Shown: positions 7,859 to 17,687, numbered from the stretch's first letter. The stretch is DNA of 64,000 bases from Flavobacteriaceae bacterium (GCA_013043685.1 JABDNT010000052.1:1-64000); one strand, 5' to 3'. Notes: generated from the letters alone by a model not told the origin. Translations and numbers: made by a program.

Positions 7859-8180
7859 TGTTTTGGCTAAGTTAAAAACTCTTTTAGTCCAGTATAGGTG
7901 AACAAAACCTCCGAGATTCAGTCCGCCAAAGGCGGACGCGGAGTTTTGGAATCGGTTTTTCAGTTGCATTTTGTAACTGGAAAAATACCTACTAAAAGGT
8001 GCCCTTTCTTTTGCTTCGTTTTCTTTATACAAGACAAATGCGAAGCATTCATGAATTCCTAATTCAATATTAACGCATGAATAAAGAAAACGAAGGGTAT
8101 AAATTTTGACATGTCAGTATGCAGTTAGTATAGTGGAGTACTTCGATCTTTTATCATCCTGATGGTCCATACAACCAAAG

Positions 8181-8220
8181 GTCACTGAGTGCTCGCGCAA
8201 GCGAGTGTATCGAAGTGATC
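8181..8220. repeat. Constant-arm hairpin repeat, copy 2
   Basis: The arms read GTCACTGAGTG and TGTATCGAAGTGA around a perfect core stem CTCGC-GCAA-GCGAG. The core differs completely from other family members but remains self-complementary. Confidence 0.7.
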
Positions 8221-8347
8221 ATTTTAAGCGAAAACTTCTTCCCTAAAAATACGACTTGCGAATGACCTGGATCATTGCCCAAAACAGCGATACTTTCTAC
8301 CTTTTTAGCTAGGATTTTTATGAACTTATTTTAAATAAAACGCTACC

Positions 8348-9586
8348 ATGAAAAAGTTATTAATGTTATTCGCAATGCTTGGATTATTATTTGCTGCACC
8401 GGTTCCTGCCGAAGCGCAGATCCTGGATAAAATAAGCAAGAAAGTAAAGAAGAAAGTAGACCGAAAAGTAGACCGGGAAATTGATAAATCCATCGATAAA
8501 GGTATGGAAGAAACGGAAGATGTGATTACCGGTGAAGACGATGGTACAACTAAAGAAGAAGAAAAGAAACAGGGTGATGTTCCTGTAGACGAAAAAGGAC
8601 AGCCTGTGGAAACCACCGAATCCCAGGATCCCGAACTGGTATGGTCTAAATACGATTTCGTGCCCGGAGACAAGGTACTTTTTGAAGACAACCTGGTGGG
8701 GGAAGAAAATGGTGAGTTCCCGTCCCGATGGGACCTGGTGAAAGGTACCGTGGAGAATGCTGAATTTGGCGGGGAGAACATTATCATGTTCAGAGGTGGT
8801 AATCCTAAGATCATACCCTACCTCAAAAACAGGGAGCAGGATTATCTGCCTGAAGTTTTCACCATCGAATTCGATCTGTACGTAAACAATGTTAATTCCT
8901 TCGAAGTGTTTTTCTACGATGCGAAGAATCAGCGTAAGTCGGCTGAACACAGATCCCTGACCGCTAGTTACAATGGATTACGACTGTATAACATAGGCAG
9001 TTATATCCCCGATAAAGGAAGTATTGAAAACAAATGGGCGCATATTGCTGTTGCCTATACCAGGGGCAAATTCAAGGCCTATATAAATGAAACCCGACTG
9101 ATTAACATTCCGCGACTGGAATTTGAACCCACAGGGATCACACTTAGCGCGTATTCTGCGACCGACCAGTATAAATTCTATATTAAGAATTTCAGGCTTG
9201 CCGAAGGAGGCGTGAAGTATTATGACCAGGTATTGCAGGACGGAAAGATCGTTGCCACAGGTATACGCTTCGACACCGGTAAGGCAACCCTTAAACCGGA
9301 ATCCATGGGTGTGATCAATGAAATTGTAAAACTCATGCAGAAGTACCCGGAAATCAAGTTCAGCGTGGAAGGACATACCGACAGCGATGGAGACGATGCC
9401 AGCAACCTGAAACTCTCCGATGACCGGGCGACAACCGTAGCGAATACCCTGGTTAAACTCGGAATTTCAGAAGAGCGCCTGAGCACCAAAGGATTTGGAG
9501 AATCTGTTCCAATAGATACCAACCAAAGTCCCGAAGGAAAGGCAAATAACCGAAGAGTGGAATTTGTGAAAGTTGAATTTAACTAA
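8348..9586 (+). CDS. OmpA family outer-membrane protein with LamG-like middle
   Basis: This 412-residue protein starts with a signal peptide ending AEA before Q. A highly charged stretch follows at about residues 27-60 with short repeats (KKVKKKVDRKVDREIDKSID), then an acidic linker. About residues 105-285 form a beta-sandwich region resembling a concanavalin/LamG fold. Residues 300-410 are a standard OmpA C-terminal peptidoglycan-binding domain: IRFDTGKATLKPES, VEGHTDSDGDD, NLKLSDDRATTV with the binding Asp and Arg, and NRRVEF near the end. It is probably tethered to peptidoglycan in the periplasm. The next gene begins 7 bp after its stop, so the two form one unit. Confidence 0.88.
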   Translation: MKKLLMLFAMLGLLFAAPVPAEAQILDKISKKVKKKVDRKVDREIDKSIDKGMEETEDVITGEDDGTTKEEEKKQGDVPVDEKGQPVETTESQDPELVWSKYDFVPGDKVLFEDNLVGEENGEFPSRWDLVKGTVENAEFGGENIIMFRGGNPKIIPYLKNREQDYLPEVFTIEFDLYVNNVNSFEVFFYDAKNQRKSAEHRSLTASYNGLRLYNIGSYIPDKGSIENKWAHIAVAYTRGKFKAYINETRLINIPRLEFEPTGITLSAYSATDQYKFYIKNFRLAEGGVKYYDQVLQDGKIVATGIRFDTGKATLKPESMGVINEIVKLMQKYPEIKFSVEGHTDSDGDDASNLKLSDDRATTVANTLVKLGISEERLSTKGFGESVPIDTNQSPEGKANNRRVEFVKVEFN

Positions 9587-9593
9587 TGTAAAA

Positions 9594-11606
9594 ATGTTTA
9601 AGTTTAAAATTGTTCTTGTATTATTATTAATTCTAGGAATTTTCAATGGATATGGTCAGGTTGATGATTGTGATAAGACCAAGGTTGGAGTTTCGGTTGA
9701 TATTGTAGATAAACCGGACAATTATGAGTGGTTAGAAAATGATTTTGGTCCGGGTGACAAAGATGAATGGAACGGTTTCACAGCAAGAATGCTAGTTCAA
9801 ATTCTTTCGGAATACGAACCTAATATCACTTTCTTTACTATAGGCGAAGGAAGTGAAGATTATCATTATCATCTCAAGGCAAGTTTGACCTTAACTATTG
9901 TAGGAAAAGAAGACAATAATGAACATACAGGTTATTTTGTAATCGCACCTCTGATTGCCAATGCCGATTGTGTTCCAAATCACAACTGGGTTCTCGCTGC
10001 CGAAGAAGGTGAAGACCGCGATCTGAAACAAGCCATGAAAAATATGGTATCGCAGTTCTGGCCGATGGACAGGAACATTATAGCCTATGAAAAGGACCAT
10101 CCTTCAGCCCCCAGAGATCCGCAGTTGACAATAGATATTGAAAAGGAGTTTATCTCTCCGCTGGATAAAGAATCCCGAAAGACCAAAGTGAATGCGGAAG
10201 TATATGATTGCCGTGGAAACCTGGTTTGTGACCAAGGAGGGGACGGACAACCGGTCTATTATCAGGATTATATTGAGCGGCTCGACCTCAAGATTGGCAA
10301 TTGTGAAGGTGGATATCACCTGGGCGATTTTATGGTGATCGTTACCTACAAAGACTGTAATAATGAAGGGGAGTATATTCTTGAAAAAGGGATTGAAGCA
10401 GAAAAGAAAAATATCCAATTTAAAACCTGTCAGCTCGGCGGCCCATTGGTAGAAGTAGAAGAGGAATTAATTATCCGAGGGCTCGAAATTACAGTGAAAC
10501 CGGATCGCAAAGAGTTAAAGCCTGATGAGCGTACCAAAATCATTCTCACATTTAATGAAACCGATCCCGACGGATCCAAATACCCTGTAGAAGGTAAGGA
10601 TCTCAATGTTAAGATTAACGGACTTGAGAACGGGACCCTTAAAGCAGAAAATGGATATACCACCGACAGCGACGGCAAAGTAGTTCTTAATTACAAGGCA
10701 GGAAGCAATGACGAACGTATCCTGGTCACAGCCAGTTATCAACCTGAAGATTATCCCGATAAGGCAGAAGGCAAAGGCACCGTCATTGTAAAACCTGCGG
10801 AATACGAGGCTGAAGTAACAATTACGAAGAACTACGATAAAACACTCAATACCGACCAGCAGGACAATAAGGGTGAAGTACGGGTTATCCATAAATTGAA
10901 CGAAAATATACATGCTGCCGCGACCCTGTATTTGAAGCTAACGCAAGTTGCGGATATGCCTGTATACAACCAAACCTGGGAGTATTACAAACCGGTAAGT
11001 GTGAACATCACTTCATTTAATTATAATTCAAATGAAAATAAAAACAGTACGGGCAAGAATTACGAAACTAATATTGACTATACCCGGATTGTTAAAAACC
11101 GTGAAATAAGTCAAAAGGAGTATACTACCATGGTCCCATGGATACTTGCTATTGATAATGATACGGGAAAAGTCGTGAAGATCGTTCCCGGAGGCTGTAC
11201 TATAGATTACGAGATTATGGAAACAAAGGTTCTGAACAGTGTGATTTATAGTAAAGATGGACCCGATAGGGATTCTGAAACCACTACCAAAACCCGTGAT
11301 AAAAAATTTGTAATTGGCCCGGTGGGTGAAGAAATTCCCGATCCTACCGTTGCACAGTCGGATACCTGGATAAAGGATTATATCAAGGACCAGGGCATCG
11401 AGTTACCGCCCGGGGTAACCATACCTGAAGTTTCCAACCAGGAGACCATTAAAGAGATACCCCCGGATATTTTGGTAAGCACCGGAGATGGCAAACGAAC
11501 CATGGGCGGCTCCGGAAGCCGAACTATTCCAAAAAAGCTGGATTTTGGCCAGCAGGTTGAAAATTTCTCCTATACCTGGAACATGACTCGGGTAGAGAAA
11601 AATTGA
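9594..11606 (+). CDS. Large exported protein with bacterial Ig-like domain
   Basis: I place the start at the ATG at 9594; a TTG at 9573 would overlap the upstream gene and put seven residues before the signal peptide (MFKFKIVLVLLLILGIFNGYG then Q). The product is 670 residues. The first third is a mixed domain with Cys pairs. Residues of about 300-415 look like an invasin/Big_1-type Ig domain (ITVKPDRKELKPDERTKI, TDSDGKVVLNYKAG, LVTASYQPEDYPD). The C-terminal 250 residues are beta-rich without a T9SS tail. It sits 7 bp after the OmpA-family gene, which suggests the two work together at the cell surface or in the periplasm. Family otherwise unrecognised. Confidence 0.75.
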   Translation: MFKFKIVLVLLLILGIFNGYGQVDDCDKTKVGVSVDIVDKPDNYEWLENDFGPGDKDEWNGFTARMLVQILSEYEPNITFFTIGEGSEDYHYHLKASLTLTIVGKEDNNEHTGYFVIAPLIANADCVPNHNWVLAAEEGEDRDLKQAMKNMVSQFWPMDRNIIAYEKDHPSAPRDPQLTIDIEKEFISPLDKESRKTKVNAEVYDCRGNLVCDQGGDGQPVYYQDYIERLDLKIGNCEGGYHLGDFMVIVTYKDCNNEGEYILEKGIEAEKKNIQFKTCQLGGPLVEVEEELIIRGLEITVKPDRKELKPDERTKIILTFNETDPDGSKYPVEGKDLNVKINGLENGTLKAENGYTTDSDGKVVLNYKAGSNDERILVTASYQPEDYPDKAEGKGTVIVKPAEYEAEVTITKNYDKTLNTDQQDNKGEVRVIHKLNENIHAAATLYLKLTQVADMPVYNQTWEYYKPVSVNITSFNYNSNENKNSTGKNYETNIDYTRIVKNREISQKEYTTMVPWILAIDNDTGKVVKIVPGGCTIDYEIMETKVLNSVIYSKDGPDRDSETTTKTRDKKFVIGPVGEEIPDPTVAQSDTWIKDYIKDQGIELPPGVTIPEVSNQETIKEIPPDILVSTGDGKRTMGGSGSRTIPKKLDFGQQVENFSYTWNMTRVEKN

Positions 11607-11739
11607 GGGAAGTTAAATGAAGCAAAGGAGATTGTTCGTTTATTTCATGTATTCCTGCGAATATGTGGAAATAGGAATTCATCTATACTCACCTCTCACC
11701 TCCAGGTTCTCGACCCTTCGACGAGCTCTGGAGAACTAC

Positions 11740-11840
11740 AATTTGCTGGCGGTTGAGTGTCCACCCTTGGTGGATGTATCGAAACCCAGCAAATCACTCG
11801 GTTCTCGATACAATTTGCTTCGCAAATCACTCGAACTGAC
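11740..11840. repeat. Nested constant-arm hairpin repeats, copies 3 and 4
   Basis: One hairpin (11752-11783) has arms GAGTG and TGTATCGA around TCCACC-CTT-GGTGGA. It is enclosed by AATTTGCTGG and CCAGCAAAT, which pair across it, as if one repeat had inserted into another. A second hairpin in the opposite orientation (11800-11840) has CTCGATACA and CACTCGAACTGAC arms around ATTTGC-TTC-GCAAAT. Confidence 0.7.
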
Positions 11841-11882
11841 AACTCACAACTCACAACTCACAACTCACAACTCACAACTGAC
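11834..11882. repeat. Heptamer tandem array (7 x 7 bp)
   Basis: The sequence is AACTGAC, five copies of AACTCAC, then AACTGAC, exactly 49 bp. It is the most regular of the 7-bp-period arrays in the window; degenerate ones lie at 33971-34040 and 37044-37106. It ends 31 bp before the -7 box preceding ppdK. Confidence 0.9.
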
Positions 11883-11913
11883 AATTGTCATGAAATACCC
11901 CCGCTCTCTGCCG

Positions 11914-11921
11914 TAATTTTG
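11914..11921 (+). promoter_or_regulatory. Promoter -7 box for ppdK
   Basis: TAATTTTG matches the Bacteroidota -7 consensus TAnnTTTG and lies 35 bp before the chosen ATG. No TTTG is found at the proper -33 distance, so the match is partial. Confidence 0.4.
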
Positions 11922-11956
11922 CGTCTTAAATACTTAGTTCAACCAAAGTGAATATT

Positions 11957-14686
11957 ATGGATGTGATGGAAGCAAAAAAGACCAGAATTTTTAAGTTCGG
12001 AGCGAATTCCGCAGATGGTGACAGCGACATGAAAAACCTCCTGGGAGGGAAAGGCGCTAACCTGGCCGAAATGAGTGCCATAGGGATCCCCGTTCCTCCG
12101 GGATTTACCATTAGCACTGAAGTTTGTACCGAATACAACGAACTGGGGGAAGATGCCTTAAAAGAATTGCTTAAAAATGACCTCCGCGATGCCGTGGCCA
12201 GCGTGGAAGGGATCATGGGAGCAAAATTTGGTAATGATACCGATCCGCTGCTGCTTTCCGTACGCTCCGGAGCGCGTGTCTCCATGCCGGGAATGATGGA
12301 TACCGTCCTCAACCTGGGACTGAATGATGTTTCCGTTGTCGGACTCGCAGAAAAATCGGGTAATGAACGATTTGCCTGGGATTCCTACCGTCGCTTTATA
12401 CAGATGTACGGAAGTGTGGTACTCGGACTCAAACCCGAATCCAAAGACGATATGGATCCGTTCGAGGAAGTGATCGATCACCTGAAAGACAAACGAGAGA
12501 TCACCATGGATACCGATTTTTCGGTTCAGGATCTCAAGGACCTGGTCTACGATTTCAAAGACATCGTGAAAAAAGGCACCGGCCACGATTTCCCAACCGA
12601 TCCCTGGGAACAACTCTGGGGTTCGATCATCGCTGTTTTTAATAGCTGGAACGGGAATCGTGCCATGTACTATCGTGCTATGCACGGATATCCTGCCGAC
12701 TGGGGTACTGCTGTAAACGTGCAGGCCATGGTCTTCGGAAATATGGGAGATACTTCCGGTACAGGTGTTTGCTTTACCCGAGACGCCGGAACCGGGGAAG
12801 ATCAGTTTAACGGGGAATACCTCATCAACGCACAGGGAGAAGACGTTGTGTCCGGAGTACGCACTCCTCAACAGATCACCAAGATAGGTTCGGAACGCTG
12901 GGCGAGGTTGGCCAAGATCGATGAAGCCGAACGTGCAGCCAATTATCCTTCTCTTGAAGAATTAATGCCTGAGATCTATAAAGAACTCGATAGCTATCAG
13001 CAGCAACTGGAAGACCATTACCGCAATATGCAGGATATGGAGTTTACTATCCAGGATGGGAAGCTGTGGATACTGCAAACAAGAAACGGTAAACGCACCG
13101 GGGCAGCCATGGTGAAGATCGCTATGGATCTGCTGGACGACGGCATGATCAACGAAGAAGAAGCCATGCTTCTTATAGAACCTTATAAACTTGACGAATT
13201 ACTGCACCCGGTCTTCGATCCAAAAGCTATAAAAAAAGCAAATATCATCGCACAGGGCCTACCCGCTTCGCCGGGAGCCGCCACCGGGCAGATCGTTTTC
13301 TTTGCTGAAGACGCAGACCGCTTCAGAAATACCATTCTCATACGAATGGAAACCTCTCCGGAAGACCTGGAAGGTATGAATAAGGCAAGAGGTATCCTTA
13401 CCGCCCGTGGTGGTATGACCTCACATGCTGCCGTAGTTGCCCGGGGTATTGGTAAATGCTGTATTTCAGGAGCAGGAGCACTGAAGATCGATTATAAGAA
13501 TCGAAAATTTACTGTGGACGGGAAAGAATTCCACGAAGGTGAATGGTTGTCTCTTAACGGTTCTACCGGTAATATCATTGAAGGTAAAGTAGCCACTAAA
13601 GATCCTGAATTAAGTGGCGAATTTGCTCAACTGATGAAACTGTCCGATAAGTTTTCCAAAGTGAAGGTACGCACCAATGCCGATACGCCAAAAGAAGCAC
13701 TTCTTGCCCGTGAATTCGGTGCAGAAGGTATTGGTCTTACCCGAACCGAACATATGTTCTTCGAGTCTGGCCGTATCAATGTTATGAGGGAGATGATACT
13801 CGCGCCTCACGAAAAAGGCCGACGCCGAGCTCTTAGACGATTACTGCCGATGCAGCGAGAGGACTTCGAAGGTATCTTCGAGGCTATGGAAGGATTACCT
13901 GTCACCATCCGATTATTGGATCCGCCATTGCATGAGTTCGTACCTCACCAGCTGGCTACTCAGAAAGAACTGGCCGAGGAAATGCACATTTCCTTAATGG
14001 CGGTTAAGAACAAAGTAGCCGAACTCGAAGAGTTCAACCCTATGCTGGGACACAGAGGTTGCCGATTAGGAAACACCTATCCGGAGATCACCGAAATGCA
14101 AGCGAGAGCCATTATCGAAGCAGCACTCAATCTGAAGGCCAAAGGAATTACTGTTAAACCGGAGATCATGATCCCGCTGGTAGGAACGGTTGCTGAATTT
14201 GATGCCCAGGAAAAAGTGATCCGCACTACTGCCGAACAGATCTTTAAAGAGCGAAAAGACACGATAGAGTACCTGGTAGGTACAATGATAGAAGTGCCAA
14301 GAGCTGCCGTTATTGCAGAAAAGATAGCCGAGAAGGCCGATTTCTTCTCCTTCGGAACCAACGACCTTACGCAGATGACATACGGTTATTCAAGAGATGA
14401 CGCCGATAAGTTCATGCCGATCTATCTGAAGAAGGGTATTCTGAATGAAGATCCGTTTAAAGTGATAGACCGCGAAGGTGTTGGACAGCTGGTAAAAATG
14501 GCGACCGACAAAGGACGAGAAGTAAAGCCGAAACTTAAGGTTGGTATCTGTGGCGAACACGGAGGTGATCCAAGTTCGGTTGAATTCTTCTGCAGTATAG
14601 GCCTGAATTATGTGAGCTGTTCACCGTTCAGAGTTCCTATTGCGAGGATCTCTTCGGCCCAGGCAAATATTAAGTTTGGATGCTAA
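11957..14686 (+). CDS. ppdK: Pyruvate, phosphate dikinase
   Basis: This enzyme interconverts pyruvate, ATP and phosphate with phosphoenolpyruvate, AMP and diphosphate, linking glycolysis and gluconeogenesis in the cytoplasm. About 909 residues is normal for the family. The N-terminal ATP-grasp part has LLGGKGANLAEMSAIGIPVP and SVRSGARVSMPGMMDTVLNL. The swivelling phosphohistidine domain has GGMTSHAAVVARG with the catalytic His near residue 490. The C-terminal TIM barrel has the EGIGLTRTEHMF region, LGHRGCRLG, FGTNDLTQMTYGYSRDD and GICGEHGGDP with the catalytic Cys. Start candidates are GTG 11948, ATG 11957 and ATG 11966; I chose the first ATG. A strong terminator follows at 14711. Confidence 0.96.
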   Translation: MDVMEAKKTRIFKFGANSADGDSDMKNLLGGKGANLAEMSAIGIPVPPGFTISTEVCTEYNELGEDALKELLKNDLRDAVASVEGIMGAKFGNDTDPLLLSVRSGARVSMPGMMDTVLNLGLNDVSVVGLAEKSGNERFAWDSYRRFIQMYGSVVLGLKPESKDDMDPFEEVIDHLKDKREITMDTDFSVQDLKDLVYDFKDIVKKGTGHDFPTDPWEQLWGSIIAVFNSWNGNRAMYYRAMHGYPADWGTAVNVQAMVFGNMGDTSGTGVCFTRDAGTGEDQFNGEYLINAQGEDVVSGVRTPQQITKIGSERWARLAKIDEAERAANYPSLEELMPEIYKELDSYQQQLEDHYRNMQDMEFTIQDGKLWILQTRNGKRTGAAMVKIAMDLLDDGMINEEEAMLLIEPYKLDELLHPVFDPKAIKKANIIAQGLPASPGAATGQIVFFAEDADRFRNTILIRMETSPEDLEGMNKARGILTARGGMTSHAAVVARGIGKCCISGAGALKIDYKNRKFTVDGKEFHEGEWLSLNGSTGNIIEGKVATKDPELSGEFAQLMKLSDKFSKVKVRTNADTPKEALLAREFGAEGIGLTRTEHMFFESGRINVMREMILAPHEKGRRRALRRLLPMQREDFEGIFEAMEGLPVTIRLLDPPLHEFVPHQLATQKELAEEMHISLMAVKNKVAELEEFNPMLGHRGCRLGNTYPEITEMQARAIIEAALNLKAKGITVKPEIMIPLVGTVAEFDAQEKVIRTTAEQIFKERKDTIEYLVGTMIEVPRAAVIAEKIAEKADFFSFGTNDLTQMTYGYSRDDADKFMPIYLKKGILNEDPFKVIDREGVGQLVKMATDKGREVKPKLKVGICGEHGGDPSSVEFFCSIGLNYVSCSPFRVPIARISSAQANIKFGC

Positions 14687-14710
14687 CGCATTCTGTTAAG
14701 TTTCATAATG

Positions 14711-14745
14711 AAAAAAAACCCTTCAATTTCTTGAAGGGTTTTTTT
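14711..14745 (+). terminator. Terminator after ppdK
   Basis: A-rich leader, stem CCCTTCAA-TTTC-TTGAAGGG, then eight or more T. The symmetry also allows termination on the minus strand, but ppdK is the only gene ending directly before it. Confidence 0.9.
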
Positions 14746-14933
14746 GTCAGTTCGAGTGATTTTCCAAAGGAAAATTGTATCGAGACTCCTTGTCAGCTCG
14801 AGTGCCGAACGTAGTGAGGTGTATCGAGAACCCTTTGTCAGCTAGAGTGCCGAACGCAGTGAGGTGTATCGAAAACCACTTCTCGATACTAATTTGAATT
14901 TGCTACCGCAATTCAAATTCACTCGAAGTGACA
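14746..14933. repeat. Cluster of four constant-arm hairpin repeats
   Basis: Three units run forward (14746-14784, 14792-14832, 14837-14877), each starting GTCAG and holding CGAGTG or AGAGTG ... TGTATCGA. The first core is TTTTCC-AAA-GGAAAA; the next two share the less palindromic core GCCGAACG(T/C)AGTGAGG. A fourth (14879-14933) is inverted, with CTCGATACTAATTTGAATT and AATTCAAATTCACTCGAAG arms. The cluster fills the gap between the convergent ppdK and hisS genes. Confidence 0.8.
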
Positions 14934-14939
14934 ATAATG

Positions 14940-16310
14940 TTATTTCAATTCGGAAACCAACTGATCAATATCCAGCGTTTGCTGCTCACCGGTTTTCATA
15001 TTCTTGAGGGTGTAGGTGCGGGATTGCATCTCGCTTTCTCCTGCCAGGATCACAAATGGAATACCGCGCTTATCGGCATAACCCATCTGCTTTCCCATTT
15101 TCGTTTCATCCGGGTACAGATCCACGGCTATACCTTCTTCCCGTAACGCATTGATGGTGCGCATGGCATACATCGCTTCCTTGTTTCCGAAGTTCACAAA
15201 AAGCGCACGGGTGCTTTCCAATACGGTTTCCGGGAAAAGCCCCAGTTCTTCCAAAACCAGGTAGATCCGGTCGAGTCCGAAAGAGATCCCCACCCCACTC
15301 ATATCTTTCAACCCGAAAATACCGGTAAGGTCATCGTAACGGCCACCACCGCCAATGCTTCCCATACTAACCTCGGCAGGAGCTCCTACCTCAAAGATGG
15401 CTCCCGTGTAGTAATTGAGTCCGCGAGCTAAAGTGACATCTATTTCAAGTTGTGCCGTTTTTAATTGAATTTCATCTATGGTATTCAAAATGAATTCCAG
15501 TTCTGAAATTCCTTTCATCCCGGTTTCCGAGGAGGCTAATAGTGATTTCAGGCTGTTCAGTTTTTCCAAAGCCGATCCTGAGACATTAAAAAGCGGCCCT
15601 AATTTCTCGATGGCAGCTTCCGAAATTCCCTTGGCACGCATTTCATCCTTCACCTTCTCCACTCCTATCTTATCCAACTTGTCCAGGGCCACGGTGAAAT
15701 CGATGAGCTTGTCTTCTTCACCGATCACTTCAGCAATTCCGCTGAGGATCTTGCGGTTGTTCATCTTGATTACCGTATTTCGCAAGCGAAGATTGGTAAA
15801 CACCGAATCGTACAATTGTACCAGTTCTACTTCCTGCCACAGCGATTTGCTCCCTACCACATCGGCATCACACTGATAAAATTCCCTGAATCTTCCTTTC
15901 TGTGGCCGGTCGGCTCTCCATACGGGTTGTATCTGGTAGCGTTTGAAGGGAAAGGTGATCTCATTCTGATGTTGAACAACGTATCTCGCAAAAGGCACGG
16001 TAAGGTCATAGCGAAGTGCTTTTTCGGAGATTTTCGAAGTAATGGCCGCACTGTCCTTTGCAGCCAGTTCCTCGTCACTAACCTTCTTAAGATAATCACC
16101 GCTGTTTAAGATTTTAAAGATGAGCCTGTCCCCTTCTTCCCCATACTTACCCATAAGGGTCTCACTATTCTCAAAGGACGGTGTTTCAATTGGCTGAAAG
16201 CCATAGCGCTTGAACGCCTTTCGCATCACATCGAAGATATAATTGCGCTTTACAACTTCCTGCGGATTGAAATCGCGGGTTCCTTTAGGTATGGAGGGTT
16301 TGGATGCCAT
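14940..16310 (-). CDS. hisS: Histidyl-tRNA synthetase
   Basis: This class II aminoacyl-tRNA synthetase charges tRNA-His. The 456 residues carry [18 protein letters not shown] at the N-terminus, motif 2 at about residues 126-145 ([20 protein letters not shown]), the histidine-specific loop [14 protein letters not shown], and motif 3 [12 protein letters not shown]. The anticodon-binding domain occupies about the last 100 residues. It is transcribed toward ppdK and divergently from the ABC permease gene at 16440. The ATG at 16308-16310 gives the expected [14 protein letters not shown] start. Confidence 0.96.
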   Translation of the reverse strand: MASKPSIPKGTRDFNPQEVVKRNYIFDVMRKAFKRYGFQPIETPSFENSETLMGKYGEEGDRLIFKILNSGDYLKKVSDEELAAKDSAAITSKISEKALRYDLTVPFARYVVQHQNEITFPFKRYQIQPVWRADRPQKGRFREFYQCDADVVGSKSLWQEVELVQLYDSVFTNLRLRNTVIKMNNRKILSGIAEVIGEEDKLIDFTVALDKLDKIGVEKVKDEMRAKGISEAAIEKLGPLFNVSGSALEKLNSLKSLLASSETGMKGISELEFILNTIDEIQLKTAQLEIDVTLARGLNYYTGAIFEVGAPAEVSMGSIGGGGRYDDLTGIFGLKDMSGVGISFGLDRIYLVLEELGLFPETVLESTRALFVNFGNKEAMYAMRTINALREEGIAVDLYPDETKMGKQMGYADKRGIPFVILAGESEMQSRTYTLKNMKTGEQQTLDIDQLVSELK

Positions 16311-16439
16311 TATTAGTTTACGGGTAAATTAGTATTTTGGAATTTTGGTATTACCAAAACAACTGCTGCAAATATCTTAAAATTAATGGTAACTTTATGA
16401 GCAGTTTTTAGTCTTATTACAAACTTCAACGCTAAAAGC

Positions 16440-17687
16440 ATGTTTGGACTCTTTAGGGAAAATGTAAGAATCGCACTCGATTCGATCAAGAGTCAGATAC
16501 TTCGTACCATTTTGACTATTGTGATCATTGGTATTGGTATCTGGGCGCTGGTAGGGATATTAAGTGCCGTGAAGGCTTTGGAAAATACCATTTCCAGTGA
16601 TTTTGCCTCCATGGGTGCGAATACCTTCAATATTCAGCGTTACGAGTTTGGAGTGAGGGTGCAGCGTGGAAACCAGGGAGAGACACGAAAAATAAACCCG
16701 GTGATCAGTTATAACGACGCCAAGGAGTTCCTGGAACGATACGACTTTCCTTATGCACAAACTTCCATTTCTTTCCGCGGAACAAGTTCCGCAGAAATAA
16801 AATACGGGAACGAAAAGACCGATCCCGACATCCAGGTGTACGGCATCAACGAACATTACCTCGATAATACCGGTACAAAGGTAGATCGCGGACGTGATTT
16901 CACATTTTTCGATATTGAGAACAATAATAAGGTCGCAATGATTGGCTCCGACTTCGTTAATGGGCTTTTCCAGAACGATAACCCCATAGGTAAAACTATA
17001 AGTATTCGCGGAGTGAAATTCAAGGTTGTCGGACTTTTGGAGTCTAAGGGTTCCACCTTCGGAAACAACCAGGACCTGAAAGTACTGATACCTATTAAGA
17101 TCGCCCGGAGTTTGTTTACGCAGTCCAATATCAATTATACATTAAGTGTGAAGGTAGACGACAAGGCCATGATGGCAGGTGCACAGGACGATGCTATTAT
17201 TACGTTCCGGAATATTCGCGGGCTCAACCCTGTGGAGGAAAATAACTTCGGACTCGAACGCAGCGACGATCTCATCAACCGGATTGCCAGTATTACGGGA
17301 GTCCTTGAAGTTTCGGCATGGATCATCAGTATAATTACTATCCTGGGCTCTTCCATTGCACTTATGAATATTATGCTGGTATCGGTGACCGAGCGTACCC
17401 GGGAGATCGGGGTGCGGAAAGCCATGGGTGCGAAACGGAAGACCATTTCCACGCAGTTCTTTATAGAGACTATCGTCATCGGGCAGCTGGGAAGTATCCT
17501 GGGAATTATCCTCGGGATCGCTACCGGGATTGCCTTTGCGGCTATCTTCGAATTTAAATTCTCCTTACCCTGGGGAGCGTTAATAGGAGCGACAATTATC
17601 TCCTTCTTAACCGCAGTGATCGCTGGTTCTTATCCGGCCACCAAAGCCGCCAGGCTGGATCCTATTGAGAGTTTGCGTTACGAGTAG
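16440..17687 (+). CDS. ABC transporter permease, MacB/FtsX type
   Basis: This 415-residue inner-membrane protein has one N-terminal helix (residues about 20-43), a large periplasmic MacB-type core domain (about 45-265), and three C-terminal helices in the FtsX domain (SVTERTREIGVRKAMGAK just before the third helix). It ends in the usual AARLDPIESLRYE. Such permeases pair with an ATPase to move lipoproteins, peptides or other envelope cargo, or to drive periplasmic proteins. No ATPase gene lies next to it, so its partner must be elsewhere. Repeats follow its 3' end. Confidence 0.92.
   Translation: MFGLFRENVRIALDSIKSQILRTILTIVIIGIGIWALVGILSAVKALENTISSDFASMGANTFNIQRYEFGVRVQRGNQGETRKINPVISYNDAKEFLERYDFPYAQTSISFRGTSSAEIKYGNEKTDPDIQVYGINEHYLDNTGTKVDRGRDFTFFDIENNNKVAMIGSDFVNGLFQNDNPIGKTISIRGVKFKVVGLLESKGSTFGNNQDLKVLIPIKIARSLFTQSNINYTLSVKVDDKAMMAGAQDDAIITFRNIRGLNPVEENNFGLERSDDLINRIASITGVLEVSAWIISIITILGSSIALMNIMLVSVTERTREIGVRKAMGAKRKTISTQFFIETIVIGQLGSILGIILGIATGIAFAAIFEFKFSLPWGALIGATIISFLTAVIAGSYPATKAARLDPIESLRYE

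Larger units (their letters stand above)
7618..8347. other. Repeat-containing intergenic region
   Basis: This 730-bp gap separates divergent genes. It holds two copies of the constant-arm hairpin family (7825-7858, 8181-8220). Between them a minus-strand stretch (7817-8032) translates to a 71-residue peptide rich in Ser, Phe and Asn with an inner perfect palindrome (TCCGCCAAAGGCGGA, 7921-7935). That peptide does not look like a folded protein and shares bases with the repeat, so I treat it as part of a dispersed element rather than a gene. The region next to the plus-strand gene at 8348 has TACCTTTT at about 8297, a weak -7-like match. Confidence 0.5.
11607..11956. other. Repeat-rich intergenic region before ppdK
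   Basis: The gap holds nested hairpin repeats (11740-11840), a perfect heptamer array (11834-11882) and a promoter -7 match (11914-11921). Two overlapping open frames here translate the repeats themselves and are not genes. Confidence 0.7.

Noticed and set aside
8387-9376. Two long minus-strand frames opposite the OmpA-family gene
   Set aside because: Antisense shadows of a clear OmpA-family reading frame.
11834-11882. Heptamer array considered as a CRISPR
   Set aside because: Unit of 7 bp without spacers; no cas genes in the window.
11617-11951. Two overlapping short frames after the Ig-domain gene
   Set aside because: They translate hairpin and heptamer repeats (THNSQLTTHNSQL) rather than a protein.
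12158-12871. 237-codon minus-strand frame inside ppdK
   Set aside because: It lies fully inside a certain gene and arises from codon bias; no start context or motif.
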